The notes under the pieces: generated by a model | Databases searched by the model: none | What the model was told of the DNA's origin: nothing | What the model saw: only the letters and a program-made list of their open reading frames with translations | Origin: Clostridiales bacterium | Lineage (GTDB): Bacteria > Bacillota > Clostridia > Oscillospirales > Oscillospiraceae | Direction of reading: 5' to 3' | DNA: 33,804 nt | Assembly (NCBI GenBank): GCA_020860385.1 | Contig: JAJBUK010000070.1 | Span: 1 to 33,804 of the forward strand | Shown here: positions 1 to 8,526 of the stretch, piece after piece | Numbering within the stretch: the first letter of the stretch is position 1 | How the letters are laid out: each line of letters opens with the position of its first letter | Program-made: the position numbers and the translations under genes

Positions 1-1
1 C

Positions 2-1342
2 CGGGAGGACGAGCCGCCCCAGGCGAAGGCAAAGCCCGCCAAAAAGAAGCACAGCGTCCTGTTCTGGGTGCTGTTGGTGCTGCTGATTTGCGTCGGCGCG
101 GAAACGGTGGTCAACGTGGTGCGGACCTTTGCCGGTATCTCCACCTCCGGCGACGTCTACTATGAGGACGGCGACGACGGCTTCTTCTACTACTACGATG
201 ACGGCGACGAGGGTGAATTCTACAGCGACACGGAGGAAGAGGAGTACGAGCTGCCCGCCTACACCGGGGACAGTTCCTCCCTGTCCGTCGCCCTGGTGTC
301 CAGTGCGGGAAAGACGGCGCTGACCTATCAGGAGCTGTACCAGAAGTGTCTCCCCTCCATGGTCAGCATCACGGTGACAGCCGGTTCCTCCGGCGGCACC
401 GGCTCCGGCATCATCCTGACGGAGGACGGCTACATTCTGACCTGCAACCATGTGGTGGAGGACTCCGAGACCTGCACCGTGCTGACCTCGGACGATACCT
501 CCTACACCGCCACCCTGGTGGGCTCCGACGCTCAGACCGACCTGGCCATCCTGAAAATCGAGGCCACCGGCCTGACCCCGGCGGAGTTCGGCAATTCGGA
601 TGAATTGCAGGTTGGGGACGAGGCCCTGGTCATTGGCGACCCACTGGGCAGCAGCTTCCGGGGTACCCTGACCAACGGCATCATCTCCGGCATCAACCGC
701 AGCGTCTCCAGCAACGGCTACGCCATGACCCTGATTCAGACCACCGCCGCTGTCAACAGCGGCAACTCCGGCGGCGCGCTGTTCAACATCTACGGTCAGG
801 TGGTGGGGGTGGTGAACCTGAAAATGGTCACCTCCAGCAGCAGCGAGGCCACCGTGGAGGGCATGGGCATGGCCGTCCCCTCCACCACAGTGGAAAGCAT
901 CGTCGCCCAGCTGGCCACCGAAGGGGTGGTGCATCGCCCCGCTCTGGGCATCACCTGCTACAGCATTAGCGAGGCCACCTCCGCCGTCACTGGTATCCCG
1001 GAGGGGCTAATGGTGGAGAGCATCTATGACGCCTCCGACTGCGCCGCCCAAGGCATTCAGCTCTACGACCTGATCACCGCCGCTGACGGCATACCGGTCA
1101 CCACGGTGCAGGAGTTCAAGGAGGTCATCGCCGACCTGGACATTGGCGATACCGTCACCCTGACCATCTACCGGGACGTGAACCTGCCGGAGGACGCCCT
1201 GGAGGATGATAAGGATGAAGAGTACGACGAGGCGGATTCCTCCCTCTTCGATGAGTCGGAGGAGGACGAGGAGTACGAATACGACTACCAGTATTACGGG
1301 GAAATCACCGTCACCCTCATCGACTCCCTGCTGATGGAGTGA
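2..1342 (+). CDS. HtrA/DegP-type membrane-anchored serine protease (5' end outside window)
   Basis: Trypsin-like HtrA protease, expected to degrade or handle misfolded proteins at the outer face of the membrane. The frame is open to the first bases of the window: a lysine-rich stretch (KAKPAKKKHS) runs into a hydrophobic segment at about nt 56-100, so the true start lies upstream and the GTG at 68 is internal to the membrane anchor. A Tyr/Asp/Glu-rich linker (about nt 155-260) precedes the protease domain. The catalytic triad is visible: His in TCNHVVED (codon at 449), Asp in TDLAIL (539) and Ser in GNSGGA (767). One PDZ domain follows (about nt 950-1320). It carries a strongly acidic insert (about nt 1186-1290) before its last strand, which is unusual for the family. 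No gene overlaps it downstream, and a hairpin terminator follows. Family call is firm; substrate is unknown. Confidence 0.95.
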   Translation, partial: REDEPPQAKAKPAKKKHSVLFWVLLVLLICVGAETVVNVVRTFAGISTSGDVYYEDGDDGFFYYYDDGDEGEFYSDTEEEEYELPAYTGDSSSLSVALVSSAGKTALTYQELYQKCLPSMVSITVTAGSSGGTGSGIILTEDGYILTCNHVVEDSETCTVLTSDDTSYTATLVGSDAQTDLAILKIEATGLTPAEFGNSDELQVGDEALVIGDPLGSSFRGTLTNGIISGINRSVSSNGYAMTLIQTTAAVNSGNSGGALFNIYGQVVGVVNLKMVTSSSSEATVEGMGMAVPSTTVESIVAQLATEGVVHRPALGITCYSISEATSAVTGIPEGLMVESIYDASDCAAQGIQLYDLITAADGIPVTTVQEFKEVIADLDIGDTVTLTIYRDVNLPEDALEDDKDEEYDEADSSLFDESEEDEEYEYDYQYYGEITVTLIDSLLME

Positions 1343-1356
1343 GCGCCCTTCACGCA

Positions 1357-1407
1357 TAAAAGCGCCTGCTTTTGGATAGAATGACCCTATCCGGAAGCAG
1401 GCGTTTT
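1357..1407 (+). terminator. Hairpin terminator after the HtrA gene
   Basis: AAAAGCGCCTGCTT pairs with AAGCAGGCGTTTT across an inner GGATAG/CTATCC stem. The right arm ends in T4, giving a long nearly continuous hairpin 15 nt after the HtrA stop. Confidence 0.8.
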
Positions 1408-1448
1408 CTCATGCAGAATCCCCAAGAAACAGCAAAGGAAGCAGAACA

Positions 1449-1880
1449 ATGAAATTGCAGGACATTATGACGAAGAACGTAGTCACCATCACGCCGGAGG
1501 AGAGCGCCTCCCTGGCCGCCCGGCTGCTGACCCGACACAACCTGGGGGCGCTGCCGGTGTGCTCCTACGACGGGCGGCTCCTGGGCATCGTCACCGACCG
1601 GGACATCGTTACCCGCTGCGTGGCCGCCGACCAGGACCCCCACCGGGTCCCCGTTCAGGACATCATGAGCCGGGAACTGGAGACCGTCGGCCCGGAGGAC
1701 GACCCCAAAGCCGCCGCCCGGCAGATGGCCGCCGCCCAGGTGCGGCGGCTGCCGGTGGTGCAGGGCGGGAAGGTGGTGGGCATGGTCTCCCTGGGAGATT
1801 TGGCCACCAACCGCCGCTGCGACACGGAGGCGGCCAGCGCCCTTACCGAAATCTCCGAAAACATCCGCAGAAAGCGGTAA
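1449..1880 (+). CDS. Tandem CBS-domain protein
   Basis: A 143-aa protein consisting of two CBS domains (about residues 7-60 and 70-125). Each begins with the typical signature: DIMTKNVVTITPEESA, then DIMSRELETVGPEDD. Each ends with a G-(I/M)-V-(T/S)-x-x-D element (GIVTDRDI, GMVSLGDL). Paired CBS domains form a Bateman module that usually binds adenine nucleotides and senses energy state. There is no attached enzyme or channel domain, so it is a stand-alone regulator of unknown partner. AAAGGAAG lies about 8 nt before the ATG. The gene sits alone between two hairpin terminators and looks monocistronic. Confidence 0.9.
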   Translation: MKLQDIMTKNVVTITPEESASLAARLLTRHNLGALPVCSYDGRLLGIVTDRDIVTRCVAADQDPHRVPVQDIMSRELETVGPEDDPKAAARQMAAAQVRRLPVVQGGKVVGMVSLGDLATNRRCDTEAASALTEISENIRRKR

Positions 1881-1889
1881 CAAACCAAA

Positions 1890-1938
1890 AACCAACGCCG
1901 TCCAGCCTGCAAAACGCTGGACGGCGCTGGTTCGTTTT
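1890..1938. terminator. Bidirectional terminator between convergent CBS and GH13 genes
   Basis: ACCAACGCCGTCCAGC and GCTGGACGGCGCTGGT are almost perfect arms around a 9-nt loop. CGTTTT follows on the plus strand, and the minus-strand side also reads into T-rich sequence. It lies between the convergent stops at 1880 and 1940. Confidence 0.85.
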
Positions 1939-1939
1939 A

Positions 1940-3811
1940 TCACATGGAGACAGCTTTCAAAATCACGCCGCTCATGGGGGGCAGCAGCAGGCGCAGCGCC
2001 CCCTGCTGGGCCTGCACCACGGTCCCCCGCATCACATCCACCGCGAAGGAGCTGGTCCAGGGGATCGTAACCTCCTCCACTGCGTTGCCCGCGTTCACCG
2101 CCGTGGCGTATACCTCCCGGCCCTGAGTGCGCAGGAAGCTCAGGCTGTGGCCCGTGCAGCTGCCCCAGGACAGCTCCCCCTGCCGCAGGGCGGGGGCGGT
2201 TTTCCGCAGGTTCCCCAGGGTCCGATACCATTGCAGCAGCGCCTTGTCCTCCTTCCCCCAGGGGTAGGGGCCGCGGTTGAAGGGGTCCTCAAAGCCGGTC
2301 ATACCCGCCTCGTCCCCATAGTACACCGTGGGCGCGCCGGGGAAGGTGAACAGCACCATCGTCCCCAGTTTCAGGAGGGCCACACCCCGCTGGTGCTGCT
2401 CCTCGGTCATGACATAGCTTGCCCGCCAGTCCTTGGTCTGCTGGCCCATGTCGCTGCCCACCCCCAGGTAGGTCAGGATGCGCAGGGTATCATGGGTGCC
2501 CAGGGCGTTCATGGCAGAGTAAAAGGCGAAGGGGGGATAGTTCTCCCGCAGGGTCTCCATCTCGTCCCGGAAGGCCGCACCCGGGCCGCCCAGCAGGAAG
2601 GAAATCAGCGCCGTGCGGAAGGGGTAGTTCATCAATCCGTCCAGGTGCTTCCCCAGCAGGTGGCGGCGGCGGACGCCGTAGGCCACCTTGGTGGTGCCGT
2701 CCTCCCAGACCTCGCCAATGACGGCGGCGTCCGACTTCTCCGCCCGGGCGGCGGCGTGAATGCCCTCTACGAAGTCGTCCGGCAGCTCGTCGGCCACGTC
2801 CAGCCGCCAGCCGTCCGCCCCGGCCCGCAGCCAGCGGCGGACGATGGAATCCTCCCCCGCGAAGATGAAGTTCCGGTAGCCCTGGCTGTTTTCATTTACG
2901 GCGGGGAGGGTGCGGATGCCCCACCAGCAGTCATAGTCGTCCGGCCAGTGCTTCCAGTCGAACCAGTCGTAATAGGGGGAGTCCTGGCTCTGGGCCGCCC
3001 CCGGCTCCGGGTAGTAGCCGTCGCCGTTGAAGTAGCGGGAGGTATAGCCGGTGTGGTTGAACACGCCGTCCAGAATCACCCGTATCCCCCGTTTGTGGGC
3101 CGCCTCGCACAGGGCGGTAAAGTCCTCATTGCTGCCCAGCATGGGGTCGATGTTCGTATAATCCGCCGTGCCGTAGCGGTGGTTCTCCGGCGCTTCAAAG
3201 ATGGGGCAGAAGTAAATGGTCTCCACCCCCAGGGAGGCGATGTAATCCAGCTTTTCCGCCACCCCCTTCAGGCTGCCGCCGAAGAAGTCCCGGTTCGTCA
3301 CCACCGGCTCCCCGGCGGGGTGCCGGCTGTTGTCGTACTCCGGGGCATCGTCCCAGTCCTGATGGACGGTGCGGCCCCCCACCATGCCGGTAGGGTCGGG
3401 CACCTCCGTCCGATAGAACCGGTCGGGGAAGATTTGATAACACATCCCCTGGCCGAACCAGTCGGGCACCTGCTCGCTGCCGTCATAGACGGTGAGCTGA
3501 TGGGTCTCCAGCTCCACGAACTTGCCGTTCAGCCCCTCCAGGCGGAACTTGTACCAGACCAAGCCCACATAACCGGTGGTATCCAGGCTGCCGGTGAAGA
3601 GGTCGTGCCCTCCCTCGGCGGCCGCCCAGGGCATGGGAACGGTGACCAGCCGATTGCCCTGGAACTCAAACCACGCCAGCAGGGTCGCCCGGGAAAAACC
3701 CTCTGTCCGCAACGGACGGAGGGTGAACTTCACCGTGGTCCCAGAAGGCACCGCCCCATAGGGGGTCTTGTAGCTCCGGTCGCGAGAGTTGTAGATGGGG
3801 GTGTCAGACAC
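1940..3811 (-). CDS. GH13 alpha-glycosidase (neopullulanase/cyclomaltodextrinase type)
   Basis: Cytoplasmic alpha-amylase-superfamily enzyme, expected to cut alpha-1,4 (and possibly alpha-1,6) glucans such as maltodextrins or cyclodextrins. With the chosen start it is 623 aa. A CBM34-like N-terminal beta domain (about 15-110) precedes the TIM barrel. Conserved regions are visible: DGVFNH, then GWRLDVAD with the nucleophile Asp338, then GEVWED with the acid/base Glu367, then LGTHDT with His440-Asp441. There is no signal peptide. The GTG at 3811 is preferred because GAAGGA stands 9 nt before it; an in-frame TTG at 3841 has no clear ribosome site. It is the last gene of the zapA-to-PBP block, 65 nt after the PBP stop, which is an odd place for a glucan enzyme. 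The exact substrate cannot be read from the sequence. Confidence 0.9.
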   Translation of the reverse strand: MSDTPIYNSRDRSYKTPYGAVPSGTTVKFTLRPLRTEGFSRATLLAWFEFQGNRLVTVPMPWAAAEGGHDLFTGSLDTTGYVGLVWYKFRLEGLNGKFVELETHQLTVYDGSEQVPDWFGQGMCYQIFPDRFYRTEVPDPTGMVGGRTVHQDWDDAPEYDNSRHPAGEPVVTNRDFFGGSLKGVAEKLDYIASLGVETIYFCPIFEAPENHRYGTADYTNIDPMLGSNEDFTALCEAAHKRGIRVILDGVFNHTGYTSRYFNGDGYYPEPGAAQSQDSPYYDWFDWKHWPDDYDCWWGIRTLPAVNENSQGYRNFIFAGEDSIVRRWLRAGADGWRLDVADELPDDFVEGIHAAARAEKSDAAVIGEVWEDGTTKVAYGVRRRHLLGKHLDGLMNYPFRTALISFLLGGPGAAFRDEMETLRENYPPFAFYSAMNALGTHDTLRILTYLGVGSDMGQQTKDWRASYVMTEEQHQRGVALLKLGTMVLFTFPGAPTVYYGDEAGMTGFEDPFNRGPYPWGKEDKALLQWYRTLGNLRKTAPALRQGELSWGSCTGHSLSFLRTQGREVYATAVNAGNAVEEVTIPWTSSFAVDVMRGTVVQAQQGALRLLLPPMSGVILKAVSM

Positions 3812-3876
3812 TGGAATCAATCCTTCGCTCAATTTTTTCAAAGTGAGTTGCTCGAGTTGCTCGCTTGTACATTCAG

Positions 3877-5952
3877 TCAGTTGATCAGCGCGTTTTCCGC
3901 GTTGACCCGTTCCAGCGTGGCATCGTCGGAGAAGTAATACTCCAGGATTGCCGCCGCGATCATGGCCGTATCAGCGCCCTGGCTGGGGGACTTCTCCACC
4001 ACGGTGCAGATGGCAATTTCCGGGTCGTCATAAGGGGCGAAGGCCACGATGACGGCGTTGTACAGCCCCGTGCTGCCCAGCTGGGCGGTACCGGTTTTCA
4101 GGCCCACGTCAATGCCCCAGGAGCGGAGGGTGTCAAAGTCCGTGATGTTATCCGCGTCAATGACCTCGCCCACGCCCTTCTTGATGGCGGCGTAGGCATC
4201 GTCGCTGATATCCACCTCGTTCAGGACGGTGGGCTCCACGCTGGTGACGATTTCGCTGTTGTCGTAGGATTTTACGCTTTTCAGGAAGTGGGCGGAATAC
4301 CGGGTGCCGCCGTTGATGAAGGTGGCGATATAGTTGGCCAGCTGGAGGGGGGTGAATTGGTTGTCGCTCTGGCCGATGACGGCGGACATGACATTGCCCA
4401 GCGTCCAGGTGGCCCCTACGGACTCGGAATACTCCGGACCGGCGTTGACGCCGGTGCTCTCCGTCAGCTCCACCCCGGTGGAAACTCCCAGGCCAAACTG
4501 AAGGGCGTAGTCTGTCAGCGTGTCAATGCCCACCAGGTCGGCCAGATTGTAGAAGAATACGTTGCAGGAATCCCGCACGGCGTCCGCTACGTTCTCCGTG
4601 CCGTGGCCCCTTTTGTACCAGCAGCGATACACCCAGTCATAATACTGGAAGCTGTAGTTGCACTCAAAGGTGGTGGAGGTGGTGATAGCCCCCGAACTGA
4701 GGCCCGCCACCGCCGAGCAGATCTTGTAGGTGGAACCGGGGGCGTAGGTGCCCAGCAGCGCCCGGTTGTACAGGGGCAGCAGCTCGTCCGCCGCCAGCTC
4801 CTCATAGTCCTCCGTATAGGTGGCGGCGGAGAAGGTGGGCCAGGAGGCGCTGGCCAAAATCTCGCCAGTGTCAATGTCCACCACCACGGCGGCGCTGCCG
4901 CCGGCCCCGTCGTTGATGCTCTCGGTATACTTCTCCAGTGCCTCCTCGGCGGCCTCCTGGAGCTTGATGTCAATGGTCAGGGTGACGTTGTTCCCCGCCT
5001 GGGGCTCCTCCGTGTACTCCTCGGAGACGATGTTGCCATCCGAATCCTTCGTCACCGTCTTTGTGCCGTCCGTCCCCCGGAGGTACTCCTCAAAGGCGGA
5101 TTCCACGCCGGACAGGCCGATGATGGAGTCCATGCTGTAGCCCTCCGCCAGATAGGTCTCCTTATTCTCGCTCCAGCTCTCGGCGGAGATGGCCCCCACC
5201 TGACCCAGCAGGACGCCGGCATAGTCGGTATTATAGGAGCGCTCGGTGGTGGCCACGATGTTGACCCCGTCCAGCCCCTCCTCCTTCACCACGCTGATGA
5301 AGGAGAAATCCACGTCCTCCAGGAAGTAATAGTCCGTCCAGATGATCTGGTCCACGCCGGAGCGCAGCAGGGCGGAGTACAGCACCCCCAAAATCTCCAG
5401 CTTCCGCTCCGGGTCCAGGCTGGCGTCAATGCTGAAGGTGTTGCACATCTGGCGAATCAGCGTGTTGGCGCTGGTGCCGGTGGTGCCCCAGCCCATATTC
5501 TGGCACAGGGTGTTCAGCCGGGTGGCGGTGTAGGTGCCATTGGACACCACCACATAGGGCGTGTCCGTGGTGAAGGCGAAGCTGCCGCTGTCCGCATCGT
5601 ACTCCACCGGGAACTCGCTGTTGTTCCACTCCAGCCCCTGCTCCTCGCAGAGGGAGATGAGCTTCACCACAGTGGCAGCCTGCTCCGCCTCAGAGCCCAT
5701 GCTGTCAATGTCCAGCTCCACATTGTAGACCGTGGTGTTGGTCACCAGCACCCGGCCATACCGGTCATAGATGTTCCCTCTGGCGGCCTCCACCGTCTCG
5801 GTGGTGGAGGTCAGGCTCAGGTCGGTGGAGGCGGAATCGGTGATGGCGTTGACCACCTGGGCGTCGTATAGCAGATAGAAGAAGTAAACGCACACCAGCA
5901 CCAGGGCCACGGCGATACACAGGGTTCGGGTTAGAAATTTTTTACCTTCCAC
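3877..5952 (-). CDS. mrdA: Class B penicillin-binding protein, PBP2-like transpeptidase
   Basis: Peptidoglycan DD-transpeptidase of the elongation (Rod) machinery, 691 aa. One N-terminal membrane anchor (about residues 9-29) is followed by a PBP dimer domain starting at AARGNIYDRYGR (about 57). The transpeptidase domain has all three active-site motifs: SxxK at S407-TY-K410, SxN at S462-C-N464 and KTG at 619-621. The start is GTG at 5952, with GAGGT 6 nt upstream. It follows mreD by 61 nt in the order mreC-mreD-PBP, which supports a cell-wall elongation role rather than septation. It is longer than E. coli PBP2 and has a large insert between the dimer and catalytic domains, as is common in Firmicutes. 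Confidence 0.95.
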   Translation of the reverse strand: MEGKKFLTRTLCIAVALVLVCVYFFYLLYDAQVVNAITDSASTDLSLTSTTETVEAARGNIYDRYGRVLVTNTTVYNVELDIDSMGSEAEQAATVVKLISLCEEQGLEWNNSEFPVEYDADSGSFAFTTDTPYVVVSNGTYTATRLNTLCQNMGWGTTGTSANTLIRQMCNTFSIDASLDPERKLEILGVLYSALLRSGVDQIIWTDYYFLEDVDFSFISVVKEEGLDGVNIVATTERSYNTDYAGVLLGQVGAISAESWSENKETYLAEGYSMDSIIGLSGVESAFEEYLRGTDGTKTVTKDSDGNIVSEEYTEEPQAGNNVTLTIDIKLQEAAEEALEKYTESINDGAGGSAAVVVDIDTGEILASASWPTFSAATYTEDYEELAADELLPLYNRALLGTYAPGSTYKICSAVAGLSSGAITTSTTFECNYSFQYYDWVYRCWYKRGHGTENVADAVRDSCNVFFYNLADLVGIDTLTDYALQFGLGVSTGVELTESTGVNAGPEYSESVGATWTLGNVMSAVIGQSDNQFTPLQLANYIATFINGGTRYSAHFLKSVKSYDNSEIVTSVEPTVLNEVDISDDAYAAIKKGVGEVIDADNITDFDTLRSWGIDVGLKTGTAQLGSTGLYNAVIVAFAPYDDPEIAICTVVEKSPSQGADTAMIAAAILEYYFSDDATLERVNAENALIN

Positions 5953-6013
5953 TGGGATACCTCAAAATCAGAAAATGCGGTTCGGAGGCTTCCGCCTCCT
6001 CATGGGGTATGGA

Positions 6014-6523
6014 TCAGTCCGCCTTGGGCTGGCACTTTTGATGCACCAGCCAGAACAGCAGATAGCTGGGCAGGGCAAAGGCCAGGGTGTACAGCCCCTC
6101 CGGCACCGCGATAGCCAGCAGGGTGTCCAGCTCGATGAGATAAAAGGTGTGCCGCAACCAGACCAGGAATACCTCCAGCAGAGCGACCCCTACCACATCG
6201 CTGACCAGGACGCCTACGATGGTGCGCCCGATTTTATCGGCAAAGGCCCCTGCCAATACCCCCAGCAGGGTGCAGGCCAGAATCATCACCCCGCCGATGC
6301 GGTAATAGACCAGGGCGCACAGGATGCCCACCGCCAGCCCAAACAGGCTGCCGGAAAAGCTGCCCTCCAGGCAGGCCACCGTCACCACCGCCAGCGGGGC
6401 CAGCAGGGGCACGCCGCCGGAGATGGGGTACCGGTTAAACACACAGCACTCCAGAAAGAACAGCAGGAAAAACGCCAGAGCATACAGCGTCCACTTCATC
6501 AGACTGCCGCGACTGCGCAGCAT
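6014..6523 (-). CDS. mreD: Rod shape-determining membrane protein MreD
   Basis: A 169-aa, highly hydrophobic protein with about five membrane segments (for example LYALAFFLLFFLECCVF near residue 14 and LYTLAFALPSYLLFWLV near the C-terminus). MreD is an integral membrane part of the elongasome that links MreC to RodA/PBP2. The sequence is weakly conserved as a family, so the call rests on size, topology and position: mreC ends 14 nt upstream and the PBP2-like gene begins 61 nt downstream. A second in-frame ATG at MKWTLY (residue 9) is an alternative start. Confidence 0.9.
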   Translation of the reverse strand: MLRSRGSLMKWTLYALAFFLLFFLECCVFNRYPISGGVPLLAPLAVVTVACLEGSFSGSLFGLAVGILCALVYYRIGGVMILACTLLGVLAGAFADKIGRTIVGVLVSDVVGVALLEVFLVWLRHTFYLIELDTLLAIAVPEGLYTLAFALPSYLLFWLVHQKCQPKAD

Positions 6524-6537
6524 AGCGCGCCCCCCTT

Positions 6538-7377
6538 TCAGCTGGCGGAAAATTCCTTCACGATAAAGACCTCGCTCAGCTCACTGAAGGTCACAGCGGG
6601 CGTAATGATGGCATAGTTCTCGATGCCGGCGGCGTCGGTGCGCACTTCGTCCACCGTGCCAATGACCAGCCCGGAGGGGTAGATGCCCGTCTCGCCGGAG
6701 GTCAGCACCTCGTCCCCGGCGATGAGCTGGGCCTCGGAGGAGAGATAGGTCAGCATACACTTGCCCGCGCTCATGGTGGAGAGGTCGCTTTCCAGCATGG
6801 CGGCGTCATTGGTGCGGTAGACCACCGCGCCCACGCTGATGTCCGGGTCGATGATGGTGACGACGGTACACCAGTTGGTGCCCACCTCCGCCACGACGCC
6901 CACCAGGTTGCCGGTCTCCGTAATGACGCACTGATTCACCGCCACCCCGGAGGAGGAGCCCTTGTTCAGCGTCAGGGTAGATTCCCAGCTGGTGGTGGAG
7001 CGGCCGGTGACGGTGGCGTCCTCAAAGACCATGTCGCTCCGCTTCTCCGCCAGGTTCAGCAGCTCCCGGAGGCGCTCGTTCTCGTCCAGGGCGTCCTGGG
7101 CCTCCCGGTTCTCCTCCCGCATCTCGGCCACCTCCTGCTCCAGGTCGGCCACCTTCTGCTGCAATTCCTCATAGCGGAAGGCGTAGTCATACACGCCCTC
7201 CACCCAGGAGAAGAAGGTGTTGGCCCCGTTGCGGAAGGGGGTGGCGATCACCCCCACCAGGTTGGTCAGCGGCGCGGTGAAGTTGGGTACCACAGCGCTG
7301 CCCAGGGTCAGCCCGGCGGTGAGGAACAGTGCCGCGATAATCACCCAAATGCCGTGTTTTTGGAAAAAATTCTTCAA
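6538..7377 (-). CDS. mreC: Rod shape-determining protein MreC
   Basis: Bitopic elongasome scaffold that binds PBP2 outside the membrane. The chosen product is 279 aa: one N-terminal membrane helix (HGIWVIIAALFLTAGLTLG), then a coiled coil rich in Glu/Leu (about residues 75-115, YEELQQKVADLEQEVAEMRE), then the double beta-barrel domain with TGRSTTSWESTLTLNKGSS and VGVVAEVG typical of MreC. The TTG at 7377 is preferred because AGGAAAGG lies 9 nt upstream; an in-frame TTG at 7398 lacks a good site. Notably, no mreB lies between maf and mreC, although maf-(radC)-mreB-mreC is a common order elsewhere. Confidence 0.95.
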   Translation of the reverse strand: MKNFFQKHGIWVIIAALFLTAGLTLGSAVVPNFTAPLTNLVGVIATPFRNGANTFFSWVEGVYDYAFRYEELQQKVADLEQEVAEMREENREAQDALDENERLRELLNLAEKRSDMVFEDATVTGRSTTSWESTLTLNKGSSSGVAVNQCVITETGNLVGVVAEVGTNWCTVVTIIDPDISVGAVVYRTNDAAMLESDLSTMSAGKCMLTYLSSEAQLIAGDEVLTSGETGIYPSGLVIGTVDEVRTDAAGIENYAIITPAVTFSELSEVFIVKEFSAS

Positions 7378-7436
7378 GAGAAACGTCCTTTCCTGCAAAA
7401 CGCCTGCGCGTTCGCATCAGACGATAACTGCGCCTT

Positions 7437-8009
7437 TCAGATGGACTGCACCCCAAAGCGGCCCAGCATACGGTTCAGGCAGCTGATGGGCAGCCCCACT
7501 ACATTATAATAATCTCCCTCTATCTTGTCAATAAAGAGGGCGCCCCGGCCCTGGATGCCATAGGCTCCCGCCTTGTCCATGGGCTCGCCGGTGGCGATGT
7601 AGGCCAGCATTTCCCGCTGGGTCAGAGTGCAGAAGGTGACCTTGGTGGTCTCGTGGCGCAGCTCCACCTCGTCGCCGCAGACCACGGCCACGCCGGTATG
7701 CACCAGATGCTTGCGGCCGGACAGGGCGGTCAGCATTTGCAGCGCCTCCGCTGCGTTTTTCGGCTTGCCCAGAATATGGCCGTCCAGCACTACCACGGTG
7801 TCCGCACCGATGACCACGGCGTCCTCGCCCTGGTTCTCCGCCACCTCTCTGGCCTTGTGGAGGGCCAGCCGCTCCACATACTCCTCCGGCGGGAGGGTAG
7901 GGTCCGCCTCCTCCTTCCCCTGGGCGGGGATAGTCTCAAAGTCCTGAAACCCCATCTGCTCCAGCAGGGCCTTCCTGCGGGGAGACTGGGATGCTAAAAT
8001 CAACTTCAT
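7437..8009 (-). CDS. maf: Maf family nucleoside triphosphate pyrophosphatase
   Basis: House-cleaning enzyme that hydrolyses dTTP, UTP or modified nucleotides to monophosphates. It is linked to septum control in Bacillus. The 190-aa protein has the family start ILASQSPRRKALLEQMGF, the central GADTVVVLDGHILGKP and the late KAGAYGIQGRGALFIDKIEGDYYNVVGLP. GAAGG lies about 10 nt before the ATG. It sits between dut and mreC, so nucleotide sanitation and cell-shape genes are co-transcribed here. Confidence 0.95.
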   Translation of the reverse strand: MKLILASQSPRRKALLEQMGFQDFETIPAQGKEEADPTLPPEEYVERLALHKAREVAENQGEDAVVIGADTVVVLDGHILGKPKNAAEALQMLTALSGRKHLVHTGVAVVCGDEVELRHETTKVTFCTLTQREMLAYIATGEPMDKAGAYGIQGRGALFIDKIEGDYYNVVGLPISCLNRMLGRFGVQSI

Positions 8010-8043
8010 GATACTCGTACCTTCTTAATTCAACCTTAACTGC

Positions 8044-8493
8044 TCATTTCCCGGTGGAGCCAAAACCGCCCGCGCCCCGCGCCGTCTCGTCCAAATCGTC
8101 CACCAGCCGGACATCCGCCTGGGCCACGGGGAGGATGGCCATCTGGGCGATGCGGTCCCCCGGCTGGACGGTATAGGGGGCATCGCCGGCGTTGGCCAGG
8201 CAGACCATGATTTCCCCCCGATAGTCGCTGTCAATGACCCCCACGCAGTTGGCAGGGGCGATGCCGTACTTCGTCCCCAGGCCGCTGCGGGCGAAAATCA
8301 GCGCCACATACCCCGCGTCCGGCAGGGCGATGGCGAAGCCGGTGTGGATGGTGGCCCGCTGGCCGGGGGCGATGGTCACCGCCTCGTCCATACAGGCGTG
8401 AAGGTCCATGGCGGCGGCTCCGGCGCTGGCGTAGTAGGGCACGGGGATGTCCCGGCCGATTTTATCGGAAAGGGCTTTGATTTTCAGTTCCAT
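8044..8493 (-). CDS. dut: Deoxyuridine 5'-triphosphate nucleotidohydrolase (dUTPase)
   Basis: Trimeric dUTPase converting dUTP to dUMP and pyrophosphate, keeping uracil out of DNA. The 149-aa length is typical. The five family motifs are visible: SAGAAAMDLHA, ARSGLGTKYGI, GVIDSDYRGEI, PGDRIAQMAI and the C-terminal GAGGFGSTGK arm. The start at 8493 is chosen over the in-frame ATG at 8508 because GAGGTT lies 8 nt before it and the protein then begins MELKIKALS as in homologues. It is 33 nt downstream of the U32 gene and 34 nt upstream of maf. Confidence 0.96.
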   Translation of the reverse strand: MELKIKALSDKIGRDIPVPYYASAGAAAMDLHACMDEAVTIAPGQRATIHTGFAIALPDAGYVALIFARSGLGTKYGIAPANCVGVIDSDYRGEIMVCLANAGDAPYTVQPGDRIAQMAILPVAQADVRLVDDLDETARGAGGFGSTGK

Positions 8494-8526
8494 AGCAATT
8501 AACCTCATTTTTACGTTACGGGCCGG

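Noticed and set aside
1559-3937. 792-aa plus-strand open frame antisense to the GH13 gene
   Set aside because: Gly/Pro/Arg/His-rich with no domain; it opposes a gene with intact catalytic motifs, which is typical of GC-rich shadow frames.
3865-5871. 668-aa plus-strand open frame antisense to the PBP
   Set aside because: Low-complexity Gly/Val/His composition and no ribosome site; the opposite strand encodes a complete transpeptidase.
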